Origin: Cupriavidus nantongensis
GTDB taxonomy: Bacteria > Pseudomonadota > Gammaproteobacteria > Burkholderiales > Burkholderiaceae
Assembly (NCBI RefSeq): GCF_001598055.1
Contig: NZ_CP014844.1
Location: 3,685,642-3,749,641, forward strand
DNA: 64,000 nt
Direction of reading: 5' to 3'
Made by a program: the position numbers and the translations under genes. Of the stretch, positions 16,139 through 25,074 are shown piece after piece. Each line of letters opens with the position of its first letter. Within the stretch, counting starts at the first letter, position 1. The notes under the pieces were generated by a model. The model did no database searches. It was given only the letters and a program-made list of their open reading frames with translations, and was not told the origin of the DNA.

Positions 16139-17521
16139 CTAGCCCGCCACCTCGCGGAAGGGATCGAGCCCGAGGTCGATCAGGCGCCGTTCGCGCACCA
16201 CGATCTCCGCGGTGGCGGTCATGCCGTAGCGCAGCGGATACTTGTTGTCGGCCACGGTGTAATAGTCGCGCGCCAGGCGCACGCGGCCTTCGTAGACCGG
16301 CTGCTTGTCAGGCCCGCCGGGCTTGGTCGCGGGCGAGATGAATTCCAGCGTGCCGTCGATGATCCCGTAGCGCTGGTACGGGAACGCGCTGAACTTGAGC
16401 TTGACCGGCAGCCCCTCGCGCAGGAAGGCGCGGTCGCGCTCGGCAATCACGATCTTCACCACCGGGCGCGCATCCTTGGGCGCGATGCCGCCCAGCGGCG
16501 TATTGGCCTGCACCTTGTCGCCGCGCTGGGTCGAGGTGACGTCGGTGATCACGCCCGACACCGGCGCCAGGATCAGCAGGAAGTTGTCCTTGTCGATATT
16601 CTCGAAGCGGATGCGCGCGGCGGCGTCGGCGACCAGGCGGGCGGTCTGCACCTGCAGGCGCAGCTTGTCCTCGGTATTGGCGATCTCGCGCAGCGCCGCG
16701 TCATACTGCACGCGCAACCCGGCGAGGTCCTGGCCGCTGCTTTCCAGCTCGGAGCTGGCCTGGGTCAGCTCGCGGGCCACGCGCGCCTCCAGCTCGGTCA
16801 GCCGCGACTGCGCCACGCGCAGGTTGTTGTCCGCGTCCTGTGCCGCGGCACGCTTGGCGTCGACCTGCGATTGCGAGACCCCGCCGCCACCGGGCAGCGC
16901 CAGCAGGCGCGCGTAGCGGTCCTGCTCCTGGCGCGCGAACTCACGCGCGCGCCGCGCGTTCTCCAGGTTGCTGCGCGCTTCCTGCACCTGCGCGCGCTGC
17001 TGCTCGGCCAGCCGCGTGGTGCCTTCGGCGATGCGGGTCTCGTGCTGGCGCGTGGCCACGTCGATCTGCTGCTTGAGCGCCGCCGCGCGGCGTTCCATCA
17101 GCGCCTTCTTGTCGGGGAACTGCTTCCACTCGCGCTCTGAGTCTTCCAGCTTGAGCTGCGCCTCGAGCGCGTTGGCCGCAGCCTCGATCGCGCCGCGCGC
17201 ATTCAGGCGCGCCAGCACATCGTCCTTGGACACGGGCTGCCCTTCCGCCACATACAGGTCGGCAAGTTCCCCATCCACCGGCGCATAGAAGCGCCGCACC
17301 TCGGACTCCGGCGCCAGCGTGCCCTGCGCGGTGACGATGACATCGGCGTGGCCGACGAACGACCAGACCAGCCCGCACAGCACCAGCGCGAAGGTGGTGA
17401 CGATGGTCAGCATGCCCAGCCGCGACGGCTCGGCGCTGAGCAGGCCGATGCCCTCGGCGCCGTGGTCTTCGAGCGCCTCGGACAGTGGCTTGAGGCCGGC
17501 GTGGCGGGAGTCGTCCTTCAT
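16139..17521 (-). CDS. HlyD-type membrane fusion (periplasmic adaptor) protein
   Basis: The 460-residue protein has a short cytoplasmic N-terminus, one membrane span (about 37-57, LTIVTTFALVLCGLVWSFVG), a biotinyl-lipoyl half-motif (GTLAPESEVRRFYAPVDGEL), a long coiled-coil hairpin (about 110-290) and the second lipoyl half plus beta-barrel (ILAPVSGVITDV). This is the standard architecture of the adaptor linking an ABC exporter to an outer membrane factor. It overlaps the upstream FHA gene by four bases and precedes the isomerase and ABC genes, so all are one operon. Confidence 0.95.
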   Translation of the reverse strand: MKDDSRHAGLKPLSEALEDHGAEGIGLLSAEPSRLGMLTIVTTFALVLCGLVWSFVGHADVIVTAQGTLAPESEVRRFYAPVDGELADLYVAEGQPVSKDDVLARLNARGAIEAAANALEAQLKLEDSEREWKQFPDKKALMERRAAALKQQIDVATRQHETRIAEGTTRLAEQQRAQVQEARSNLENARRAREFARQEQDRYARLLALPGGGGVSQSQVDAKRAAAQDADNNLRVAQSRLTELEARVARELTQASSELESSGQDLAGLRVQYDAALREIANTEDKLRLQVQTARLVADAAARIRFENIDKDNFLLILAPVSGVITDVTSTQRGDKVQANTPLGGIAPKDARPVVKIVIAERDRAFLREGLPVKLKFSAFPYQRYGIIDGTLEFISPATKPGGPDKQPVYEGRVRLARDYYTVADNKYPLRYGMTATAEIVVRERRLIDLGLDPFREVAG

Positions 17522-20232
17522 GGCTTCCCCACTGCCGCCGGTGGCGGGGCCGCGGCCGTAGCTGCAGACGCAGGCGCGACGGACTCCGGCGCCTTGCCGG
17601 TGTCTTCACCGCCGATCAGCGCAAGCTTGGCCTTGAGCACGGCGGGATCGAGCACCGTGCTCAGCTCGCGCAGCGCGTGCCGCTGCTGCTCGGCCTCGGC
17701 GCGGATTTCCTGTTCGACCTTGGCCAGCTGCGCCAGGTCGGCGCTCTCGCCGGCACGCAGTTGCGTAAAGATGCGCATGCCCTGGCGCGCGTCGTCCTGC
17801 GCCTGCGACAGCAAGCGCGCCTGCGCGCGGAACTTCGGCGAGATGCCGGGCTCGAGCCGCTGCTCGCCGCCGATCACGCCGTTGGCGCGATACTGCTTCC
17901 ACGCCGCGAGCGCGCTCGCCATCAGCTCGCGCGCGCGCCGCAGCGCACTGTCGCGCACGCCGTTGACATCGGCCTCGACCGCCCTGGCGAAATAACCGTC
18001 CTCCTCCGCCTCGAGCATGGCGTAGAAATCGAGCAGGCGGTCCTCGTAGCCGCGGCTGCCGCGCGCCGACTGCAACGCGGCGTACTGCGCCGCGACCTGC
18101 TGCTTGTGCGCTACGTCGCGCGCCAGGTCGTCGGCCCACGGCCCGCCGCGGATCTGCCCGAGCGCGGCCAGCGCCGCGGTGCTGTCGCCGCGCTGCCACG
18201 CGCCGGCGGCGTTCGCATACGCGCGCGCCATCTCCGGCGGCGGCAGGCGCGCGCCCAGGCTGGCCAGCTGCGCCTGGAACGGCGGCGTGGCGAAACGGCT
18301 GTCGGTCAGCCGCGCCACCAGCTGCCCCGGCCGGCGCGCGCGCAATGCCTGCAGCAGGCCGGTGTAGCGATCCAGGTCCGACTGCAGCCGGTCCAGGCCG
18401 GCCAGGCGCGGATATTTCTCGCGGTATTCGGCCAGCACCGGCTGCAAGGCTTCCGGGCGGTCGCGGCCCAGTTCTGTAGTGATGGTGGCATTGAGCCGGT
18501 CGATCGCCGCCAGATAGACCGAGGCGTCGTTCTGCAGCCGGCGCACATCGCTGAGCGCATCGGCATACAGGTCGCGGAACGCCGGCACGTCGGCCGCGAT
18601 GCGGCCGAGCGCGCGCTGGTGCGCGGCGGTGTCCTGGTTCCAGTACGCCAGCAGCTGGCGCATCGGCGTTTCGTCGGTGTACAGCCGGATCGGCGCATCG
18701 GCACCGCGCGCCGCGGTGAAGCGCTCGAGCCTGCCGATCCAGTCGAGCTCGGCCAGCAGCGGCCGCGCTTCCGCGTTGTGCGTGCTGAGCTGGCGCAGGC
18801 GCGCCAGCACGGCATCGGCGCCGGCCATGTCGTTGGCCTTGAGCCTGGTGGCAAAGTCTGGCACGTAGGCGCGCAACAGCGCTTCGGTACCGATAGCCTG
18901 GACTTCGACATCATCGGGGTGTCGCGCCAGGTAGCTGTCGGCCGCCTGCGCCGCGCCGGCGTAGTCGCCGGCGGCAAAGCGCGACTGCACCGCGCGCTCC
19001 GGCGCGCCACGCCAGTAGACCGCGGCGCCCGCCACCAGCGCGAGCAGCACCAGCGCCCCGCCCCAGCGCGCCGCACGCCGCGTGCGCGCCGGCTGGTCCA
19101 GTCCGAACAGCCGCGCCCCTTCCGCCAGCAGCAGCGCGGCACGGCCGCGCGTGCGGTGCTCGCGCGCGCCGTCGGCGGCGGCGGTGGCTGCGGCGGCCTG
19201 CGCCTCGGCTTCGGCGTTGACCTCGTCCTCCTGGTGGGCGGCGTAGTCGACGCAGAAGATATCGAGGAAGGAATCGGGCGCGCCGACAAAGGTGGTGCGG
19301 TCGCCGTCATCGCGCGTGGGCGGCGTGGCGGAGGTGGCCGCCTCCGCGGCAGGCGATGCGGGCGTGCCCGGTGTATCAGCCGCATCAGCCGCATCAGGGG
19401 TATCGGGCGTATGCAGCAGCGAACGCGTCGCCGTGGCGTCGCCGGCGCCTTCGGATCGCACCTGCGCCTGGTAGACAAAGTGGTTGCCGCCAAACGCGAT
19501 CAGGTCGCCGTCGTCGAGCGGCACGCCGTGGTCGGCCAGGCGCTTGCCGTTGACGAAGGTGCCATTGGTGCTGCCGAGGTCCTCGACGAAGGGGATGCCG
19601 CCCTTCAGGTAGATATGCGCATGGCGCCGCGACAGGTAGTTGACCTGGTGCGGGTAGCTGTCGCGAAAGCGCGCGAAGGCATCGTCGCCCTTGCTGATCA
19701 GGTACGGGAACTGCTCCACGTGCAGCGGCTGCAGCCCGACGTCATGGCGTTCCGGCACCAGCGTCAGCGCCACGCGCGGCGGCACCGGCTGCGGCGCGCG
19801 CGGCACCAGCCGCACCCGGAACGACAGCGCCGGACCGAACGCGACTTCATCGCCATCGCCGAGCCGCGCCGGCTGGCGCGCCACGGCCACGCCGTTGACG
19901 CGCGTGCCGTTCTTGCTGCCGAGGTCCGCCACGTAGACCGCGCCGTGCTCGGCAAAGATGCGCGCATGGCGTCGCGACAGCGGCGCGGACAGGGCTTCGG
20001 GGTAGGCGGCGAACGGCATCTCGCTGCGGCCGACCGCAAACAGCGCTTCGTCGATGCGGATCTCGCCGAGCCCGGGATGCGCCACCGGCGTCAGGAACAC
20101 ATCGAATTCCTGCGCCGCGTTCTGCGCCATGTCCGGCACCACGTTATGCAACGCATCCTGCGCGAGGTCCCGTGCGGATCCCTGGGCCATGTTCACCGGC
20201 ATTTCCATGATCAGTGCTTCGTCAGGAGCCAT
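17518..20232 (-). CDS. Twin-FHA membrane protein of the secretion operon
   Basis: The 904-residue product has two FHA domains: the first (about 43-143) with VGRSEMPF, LSRRHARIF and DLGSKNGTRVNG, the second (about 160-255) with LSRRHAHIY and DLGSTNGTFVNG. FHA domains bind phosphothreonine. A spacer with Asp/Ala-rich low complexity leads to a single membrane span (about 392-408) and a roughly 490-residue region rich in helices, predicted periplasmic. It therefore could carry a phosphorylation signal across the membrane. I start it at ATG 20232; a longer frame has no codon-like composition, but the exact start is uncertain and ATG codons a few residues inward are alternatives. The stop overlaps the HlyD start. 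Confidence 0.88.
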   Translation of the reverse strand: MAPDEALIMEMPVNMAQGSARDLAQDALHNVVPDMAQNAAQEFDVFLTPVAHPGLGEIRIDEALFAVGRSEMPFAAYPEALSAPLSRRHARIFAEHGAVYVADLGSKNGTRVNGVAVARQPARLGDGDEVAFGPALSFRVRLVPRAPQPVPPRVALTLVPERHDVGLQPLHVEQFPYLISKGDDAFARFRDSYPHQVNYLSRRHAHIYLKGGIPFVEDLGSTNGTFVNGKRLADHGVPLDDGDLIAFGGNHFVYQAQVRSEGAGDATATRSLLHTPDTPDAADAADTPGTPASPAAEAATSATPPTRDDGDRTTFVGAPDSFLDIFCVDYAAHQEDEVNAEAEAQAAAATAAADGAREHRTRGRAALLLAEGARLFGLDQPARTRRAARWGGALVLLALVAGAAVYWRGAPERAVQSRFAAGDYAGAAQAADSYLARHPDDVEVQAIGTEALLRAYVPDFATRLKANDMAGADAVLARLRQLSTHNAEARPLLAELDWIGRLERFTAARGADAPIRLYTDETPMRQLLAYWNQDTAAHQRALGRIAADVPAFRDLYADALSDVRRLQNDASVYLAAIDRLNATITTELGRDRPEALQPVLAEYREKYPRLAGLDRLQSDLDRYTGLLQALRARRPGQLVARLTDSRFATPPFQAQLASLGARLPPPEMARAYANAAGAWQRGDSTAALAALGQIRGGPWADDLARDVAHKQQVAAQYAALQSARGSRGYEDRLLDFYAMLEAEEDGYFARAVEADVNGVRDSALRRARELMASALAAWKQYRANGVIGGEQRLEPGISPKFRAQARLLSQAQDDARQGMRIFTQLRAGESADLAQLAKVEQEIRAEAEQQRHALRELSTVLDPAVLKAKLALIGGEDTGKAPESVAPASAATAAAPPPAAVGKP

Positions 20233-20296
20233 GTTTCCAGCGAGCCAACAGCGCGCTGCCGCGGCGGCAGGCCAGGGGGATGAAGCGACTAAGAAC

Positions 20297-20324
20297 ATAG
20301 TAGGCGACGGCCTAGGCGAGTCAA
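20297..20324 (-). promoter_or_regulatory. Candidate sigma70 promoter of the FHA-HlyD-PpiC-ABC operon
   Basis: Read on the minus strand, TTGACT (20324-20319) and TACTAT (20302-20297) are separated by 16 bases, about 65 bases upstream of the FHA start. The local AT-richness stands out. This is consensus matching only; transcription from the upstream NodT gene is equally possible. Confidence 0.4.
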
Positions 20325-20373
20325 TCGGCCGTGGCCGGCGTGGCTGGCGTGGCAGCGGCATCGTCGGCACCAT

Positions 20374-21834
20374 TCACTGCGGCGGATTCAGCGCGGTATT
20401 GCGCACATCGGCCTCGGGCCAGCCGCCGCCGAGCGCCTTGTAGAGCGTGATGGTGTCGCCCAGGATTTGTTGGTGGACCGCCAACAGCTGCAGCTGCGCG
20501 GCCAGCAGCGAGCGCTCGGTTTCGAACACTTCGAGCTGCGAGACCACGCCTTCCTTCAGCTGCGCCTCGATCTGCGCGGATACCACGCGCAGCTGCTCCA
20601 CCTGCTGCTGCAGCTCGATGCGCTGCTTCTTGTGGGCGTCGACGTTGACCAGCGCGGTCTCGACTTCCTCGAACGCGGTCATCACGGTGCGGCCATATTC
20701 GTTTTCCGCCACGCCCACCTGCGCCTCGGTGGTCTTCACCCGCGCGCGCACGCCCGGGTCCAGCATCGACAGGTTGATGCTGGGCATGAAGCCGAAGGTG
20801 AAGGACTTGAGCAGGTCGCTCAGGGCGAAGCTGGCGGTGCCGCCGCGCGCGGTCAGGCTGATGCTGGGCAGCTGCGCCAGACGCGCCTGGCCGACGATGT
20901 TGTAGGCGGCCAGCACGCGATACTCCGCCGCCACCACATCCGGGCGCCGCGCCAGCAGCTGCGACGGCAGCCCCGCCGGCACCGGGGGCGGCTGCACGCG
21001 GTCCTGCAGCCGCCCTGGCGGCACCTTGAGATTGCCGGCGGGCACTCCCACCAGCGTCGCCAGCGCGTTCTCCGCCACATCGCGCGAACGGCGCAGCTCG
21101 AGCAGGTCCTTGTTGAGCCGGTTGATTTCGGCCTGCTGCTGCATCACGCGGATCTTCGGCACCAGCCCGTTCTGGTACATGGCCTGGTAGGTCGACAGGA
21201 TCTGCCCGTTCCTGGCCACGGTACGCGACTGCTGCTCGATCTGCTCGTCGAACTGCAGGATCTGGAAGTATGTGGTCGATACCCCGGCCACCAGCGTCAG
21301 GTAGCCGGCGCGCCAGTCGGCCTCGGTGGCGCGGAACTCGGCGGTCTGCGCCTGCACGCCCTTCTCGACCTTGCCCCAGATATCGATATCCCAGTTCAGC
21401 TGCGCGCCGGCGTTAAAGGTCCAGGTGGACTTCTGCCCGGTGCTCTTGTCGAAGCTTGCGCCGGCGCCGACGTCGATCACCGGCAGCCCGCCGGCGCGGG
21501 CCTCGCCGATCTGCGCGTTGGCCACGCGGATGCGCGCCGCCAGCACCTTGATGTCGTAGTTCCCTGCCAGCGCGCGTTCGATCAGCTGGTTCAGGTACGG
21601 GTCCTTGAAGCCCAGCCACCAGTTCGGCTGCACCGCTTCGGCCGGCGATACCGTGATCGATTCCTGGCGCGACCATTCCGCCTTGACGGGTGTTTCGGGG
21701 CGCTGGTACACCGGCGGGCGGAAATCGGCGCAACCCGCGAGCAGCGCCAGGCCGGCCAGCGCGGCAAGCCAGGCAGCACGGCGCGGCGCGCGGATCACCG
21801 CAAGCACGGACGGGGCAATGGGGAATGCGGGCAC
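20374..21834 (-). CDS. NodT-family outer membrane factor lipoprotein (TolC-like)
   Basis: This 486-residue protein has a signal peptide ending in a lipobox (LAALAGLALLAGC) and the features of NodT/RND-type outer membrane factors: the WWLGFKDPYLNQLIERAL start, two OEP repeats with long coiled coils, and the RLAQLPSISLTARGG strand region. It forms the outer membrane exit duct. The best start is GTG at 21834, preceded by AGGAA at 21844-21840; no ATG lies between it and the signal. It sits directly upstream of the FHA-HlyD-ABC operon on the same strand and should be the partner duct. As it is a NodT-type protein, sharing with other pumps is possible. Confidence 0.92.
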   Translation of the reverse strand: MPAFPIAPSVLAVIRAPRRAAWLAALAGLALLAGCADFRPPVYQRPETPVKAEWSRQESITVSPAEAVQPNWWLGFKDPYLNQLIERALAGNYDIKVLAARIRVANAQIGEARAGGLPVIDVGAGASFDKSTGQKSTWTFNAGAQLNWDIDIWGKVEKGVQAQTAEFRATEADWRAGYLTLVAGVSTTYFQILQFDEQIEQQSRTVARNGQILSTYQAMYQNGLVPKIRVMQQQAEINRLNKDLLELRRSRDVAENALATLVGVPAGNLKVPPGRLQDRVQPPPVPAGLPSQLLARRPDVVAAEYRVLAAYNIVGQARLAQLPSISLTARGGTASFALSDLLKSFTFGFMPSINLSMLDPGVRARVKTTEAQVGVAENEYGRTVMTAFEEVETALVNVDAHKKQRIELQQQVEQLRVVSAQIEAQLKEGVVSQLEVFETERSLLAAQLQLLAVHQQILGDTITLYKALGGGWPEADVRNTALNPPQ

Positions 21835-21966
21835 GATGGGTTCCTGCGTGCGACGGCGGCGGTCGGCAGGGCTGCACCGGTTCGCCGGTACATCGGGGCC
21901 GCCGCGTCTGTCTGTATTGTGGTGCGCGCGGGCGCGCGCTCCAACCCCGATCGGCACGGGGTCGGC

Positions 21967-21996
21967 AAAAGCGCCGCGGGGACGCCCCCGCGGCGC
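21967..21996 (-). terminator. Rho-independent terminator of the peptide gene
   Basis: On the minus strand a strong 11-base GC stem (GCGCCGCGGGG pairing across a short loop) is followed by TTTT. It lies 22 bases after the stop of the minus-strand peptide gene, separating it from the NodT gene. Confidence 0.8.
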
Positions 21997-22017
21997 GGCG
22001 CCATCTCAACTATCTTC

Positions 22018-22284
22018 TCAGCGATAGATATTGTTGCTGGCGTTCTGGTTGGTATCCACATGCGAGCGGACATGGTCGAGGAAGGCCGAGCCATTGCCGT
22101 TCAGGTTGGTCACGGACTGCATCTGCGCGATCTCCTGCACGGCGGTGATGCTCTTGTCGAACGACAGGTTCAGCGGCTGGAACACGGCCACGAACGGCAG
22201 CGCGCGGCCGCCGTGCACGGCGTGCATGCTCTTGCGGTCCAGGGTTTCGACAGTGGTCAGGTCGGCGAGGGTCAGCTTGGTCAT
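22018..22284 (-). CDS. Double-glycine leader peptide (family A)
   Basis: The 88-residue peptide starts MTKLTLADLTTVETLDRKSM and has HAVHGG at residues 21-26, the processing site. The core (about 62 residues) contains SITAVQEIAQMQSVTNLNGN and ends in an Asn-rich stretch, and is close to identical over much of its length to the peptides at 27566 and 27891. GGAGACCATCATG precedes and includes the start, a signature shared by these genes. It lies alone on the minus strand with its own terminator and a -24/-12-like sequence at 22382-22367. Confidence 0.85.
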   Translation of the reverse strand: MTKLTLADLTTVETLDRKSMHAVHGGRALPFVAVFQPLNLSFDKSITAVQEIAQMQSVTNLNGNGSAFLDHVRSHVDTNQNASNNIYR

Positions 22285-22366
22285 GATGGTCTCCGGTAGA
22301 GGAAGGGTGTTGCCTGGGGTTTCTGGGTTCGAGCATCGGGTTGGTGTCGCGCTCGGGAGGGACAAA

Positions 22367-22382
22367 CGCAGGGACTGTGCCA
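22367..22382 (-). promoter_or_regulatory. Probable sigma54-type promoter of minus-strand peptide gene
   Basis: Read on the minus strand, TGGCACAGTCCCTGCG keeps GG and GC with exactly ten bases between them, as in sigma54 promoters, although the -12 element is CTGC instead of TTGC. The same 15 bases occur before the gene at 27566. A CAGGCACTT box lies about 40 bases upstream. Confidence 0.6.
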
Positions 22383-22589
22383 GCGCGCCCGCGATGCCGG
22401 GGAAAATCGCTGAAGTGCCTGTAAACACGGGGGTTTTTCGTTTCCGGCGCGTCGCCGGGAAGGACCGCGGCACGATTGCCGCGCGGTGCTGTGGCGGGAG
22501 GACGCCAACAGGTTGGAGGATTCGTGTTGGGATCGGGCCAACAACCTGGACCGCTTCCGCGCCAGGTCACCAGCCCGCCTGCCCCAGGC

Positions 22590-23018
22590 CTACTTCACGT
22601 AGATCGTGATCCGCTTCGAATACACCGGCGGGTTGGTCGGTATGTGCTTGTCGTCGCCCATCAGCAGTTGAAGCGTGTGCTTGCCCGGCGCCAGCTCGAT
22701 CATGGTCTCGGTCTCGCCCGCGCCGAAATGCAGGTGATTGCGGTCGTTGGGAATCTCCTTGTCCATCGGCGGCAGCTCGACGTCGATCAGCAGGTGATGG
22801 TGGCCGGTATTGGGATACTTCACGTCCTTGGGCGCCACCCCCATATTGCGCAGCCCGAACCACACCTTGAACGGTTTGCCGGCGGGCAGGGTCTGCCCGT
22901 CGTTGGGCCAGCCGATATACAGGTAGGCATTGGGCGGCGCAGCCGTGGGGCCGCCCTGCACCCACGCGGACAGCAACAGGCTGACGGCGAAGACGGCCGC
23001 GGCAAGTAGTCGGGACAT
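22590..23018 (-). CDS. DUF4399 periplasmic protein
   Basis: The 142-residue product has a Sec signal (MSRLLAAAVFAVSLLLSAW) and a DUF4399 domain with the typical [47 protein letters not shown] blocks (given as separate motifs). The His-rich GHHH and HLHFG suggest metal binding, but no function is established for the family. GGGGAGAG precedes the ATG. It is paralogous to the next gene on the same strand and lies within the secretion locus, so both may be helper proteins in the periplasm. Confidence 0.88.
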   Translation of the reverse strand: MSRLLAAAVFAVSLLLSAWVQGGPTAAPPNAYLYIGWPNDGQTLPAGKPFKVWFGLRNMGVAPKDVKYPNTGHHHLLIDVELPPMDKEIPNDRNHLHFGAGETETMIELAPGKHTLQLLMGDDKHIPTNPPVYSKRITIYVK

Positions 23019-23087
23019 GGCGCTCTCCCCTGTCTGTAGATCGGCATCTGCGATGCGTGCGCGGCGGGCGCGGCGCACGCCGCGTCG

Positions 23088-23513
23088 CTATTTCACCGTG
23101 ATCGTGATCTTCTTCGAGTAGATCGGCGGCTCGAACGGTACGTGCCTGGCGTCGCCCATCAGCAGTTGCAGCGTGTGCTTGCCGGGCGGCAGTTCGATGC
23201 GCGCATCGGTCTCGCCCGCGCCGAAGTGCAGGTGGTTCTTGTCCGAGGGGATTTCCTTGTCGAGCGGCGGCAGCTCGGTATCGATCAGCAGGTGATGGTG
23301 TCCGCAGCGCGGCAAGTCGACGCCCTTGGGGCAGACGCCCATATTGCGCAGGCCCATGCGCACCCAGAACTTGCCGCCGCCGATGACGGCGCCGTCGTGC
23401 GGCCAGATGATGTAGACCTCGGCATTGGGCGGGGCTGCCGTCGACAACGACAGCGACGGCGCGGCGGCCAGCGTGGCGGCCGCCAGCAGGCGGATCAGGA
23501 ATCGTCTGGACAT
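23088..23513 (-). CDS. DUF4399 periplasmic protein, paralog
   Basis: This 141-residue protein has a signal peptide ([18 protein letters not shown]) and the same DUF4399 blocks ([40 protein letters not shown]). An extra Cys pair ([12 protein letters not shown]) is absent from the paralog and could form a disulfide. It is the first gene of the two-gene minus-strand unit; the divergent SUMF1-like gene starts about 290 bases away. Confidence 0.88.
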   Translation of the reverse strand: MSRRFLIRLLAAATLAAAPSLSLSTAAPPNAEVYIIWPHDGAVIGGGKFWVRMGLRNMGVCPKGVDLPRCGHHHLLIDTELPPLDKEIPSDKNHLHFGAGETDARIELPPGKHTLQLLMGDARHVPFEPPIYSKKITITVK

Positions 23514-23803
23514 ACGCGTCGCCTCCCCGAGAGCTATCCCGAAACCCGATCACGTTGTCCCGAAAGCCCCTTGTTGTTGCTTGTTGGTCAGCGCTCGGCG
23601 ATTCGTCATTCAGGTTAGAACGCAAGCGCGGAAAAGGCGACCCCGGCGTGCCGCGGCGGCCCGGCGATGCCCCGCCGCATCCACACGCGCTGTGCTATCT
23701 TGAAGCAAGCCGGTCGGCGTCCTGGCCACGCACCGATGTGCCCAGCGCATGCCGGCGGCGACGGCAGGCAATGGAATCGCGGCGGCTCCAGCGAGGTGTG
23801 AAG

Positions 23804-25024
23804 ATGTGGCGCAACCTACCAGTGGTACGCGTGGCTGCGATGATCCCGGTTGCCGCCGTGGCAGCACTGCTCGCCATGGCAATGCCCGCGGCAGGCGAAT
23901 CGATGCAAGCCCGGACCCTGCTCGCCGGCATCATGCCGAAGAACACCGACGAGCAGTATGAGCTGAGCTTCTGGGAATCGATCAAGAACAGCAACCACGC
24001 TGCCGATTACGAGGCCTACCTGAAGCAGTACCCCAACGGCCGGTTCGCGGGACTGGCGAGGGCACGGATCGAGCGCCTGGGGGGCAGCGCGCCCGCACCC
24101 AAGGCGCAGGCACCTGCGCCGCAGCCGCGCGCCGGCGCCACGGGCAGCGGACAGGCCTCGCGATCCCCCGCACCTGCAACGGCTTCGGCTCCGCCGGCCA
24201 AGGCTGCGCCGCCCGCGGCCGCGCGTCCCTCAACTCCAGCACCAGCGCCAGCACCAGCACCCGCACCGCGTGCCGCGGGCGACGGCGTGGTCAGCACCAC
24301 GCTGCGCACCGCCGAAATCCGCGATTGCCCGGCCTGCCCGGCGCTGGTCACGGTTCCGGCAGGCAGCTTCACCATGGGCAGCAACGCCAGCGACCCGGCC
24401 GAAAAGCCGCCGCATCAGGTCGCCATCGCGCAGCCGTTTGCCATCGGCCGCTATGAAGTCACGGTCGAGCAATGGAACGCGTGTGCCGACGCCGGCGGCT
24501 GCCAGCGCATTCCCACCGTCGCCGACAGCGCGAAGAACGCCCCGGTACGCGACGTCAGCTGGGACGACGCGCAGCAGTACGTGGCGTGGCTCAGCAAGAC
24601 CACCGGCAAGAGCTACCGGCTGCCCACCGAGGCGGAATGGGAATACGCGGCGCGCGGCGGCAGTGCCACCACTTACTGGTGGGGCGACCAGATGCGCAAG
24701 GGCAATGCCAACTGCAAGGACTGCGGCGATCCGTGGAGCCAGGATGCGCCGGCGCCGGTGGGCTCGTTCGCGGCCAACCCCTACGGCCTGCATGACGTCA
24801 ACGGCAGCGTGTGGGAATGGGTGGCCGATTGCTGGCACAGCTCGTACAAGGGCGCGCCCGCCGACGGGCGCGCATGGAACGAGAACGCCTGCGGCGCGCG
24901 TGTCATCCGCGGCGGCTCGTGGCGCGAAGGCGCAAGCTACATGGTGTCGTCGACCCGCTTCAAGTACAGCCCGAGCGTGCGGCAATCGCAGAACGGCTTT
25001 CGCGTGGCGCGCGACATGAAGTAG
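23804..25024 (+). CDS. SUMF1/FGE-like exported protein
   Basis: The 406-residue protein has a signal peptide, a segment ([20 protein letters not shown], around 48-67) of the kind found between signal and effector domains in caspase and FGE-like proteins, an Ala/Pro-rich linker, and a C-terminal formylglycine-generating-enzyme-like domain ([55 protein letters not shown]). The two catalytic Cys of true FGE near the C-terminus are not present ([19 protein letters not shown]), so sulfatase activation is unlikely; a structural or ligand-binding role is more plausible. I chose ATG 23804 because GAGGTG precedes it; ATG 23771 is the alternative. Note that the plus-strand kinase-locus neighbour is convergent. 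Confidence 0.85.
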   Translation: MWRNLPVVRVAAMIPVAAVAALLAMAMPAAGESMQARTLLAGIMPKNTDEQYELSFWESIKNSNHAADYEAYLKQYPNGRFAGLARARIERLGGSAPAPKAQAPAPQPRAGATGSGQASRSPAPATASAPPAKAAPPAAARPSTPAPAPAPAPAPRAAGDGVVSTTLRTAEIRDCPACPALVTVPAGSFTMGSNASDPAEKPPHQVAIAQPFAIGRYEVTVEQWNACADAGGCQRIPTVADSAKNAPVRDVSWDDAQQYVAWLSKTTGKSYRLPTEAEWEYAARGGSATTYWWGDQMRKGNANCKDCGDPWSQDAPAPVGSFAANPYGLHDVNGSVWEWVADCWHSSYKGAPADGRAWNENACGARVIRGGSWREGASYMVSSTRFKYSPSVRQSQNGFRVARDMK

Positions 25025-25074
25025 CAAGCCGCTGCGGCGCAAAGCGCAAGTCCCCGTGGCTGTGGCCGGCGCCG

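Larger units (their letters stand above)
22018..22438 (-). repeat. Inverted copy of the 27414-27835 promoter-plus-gene unit
   Basis: From the CAGGCACTT box at 22412-22438 through the -24/-12 sequence, leader and peptide gene, this unit closely resembles 27414-27835 on the opposite strand. The noncoding stretch around GCGACACCAACCCGATGCTC is identical, so the duplication includes the control region. It is a roughly 420-base inverted repeat flanking a 5 kb block. Confidence 0.8.

Noticed and set aside
17677..20283. Plus-strand frame of 868 codons opposite the FHA gene
   Set aside because: Composition is Arg/Gln-rich with no motif, whereas the minus-strand frame shows two FHA domains.
20233..20373. 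N-terminal extension of the FHA protein to 20373
   Set aside because: The extra residues are Pro/Arg-rich and overlie a likely promoter; the ATG at 20232 is a better start.
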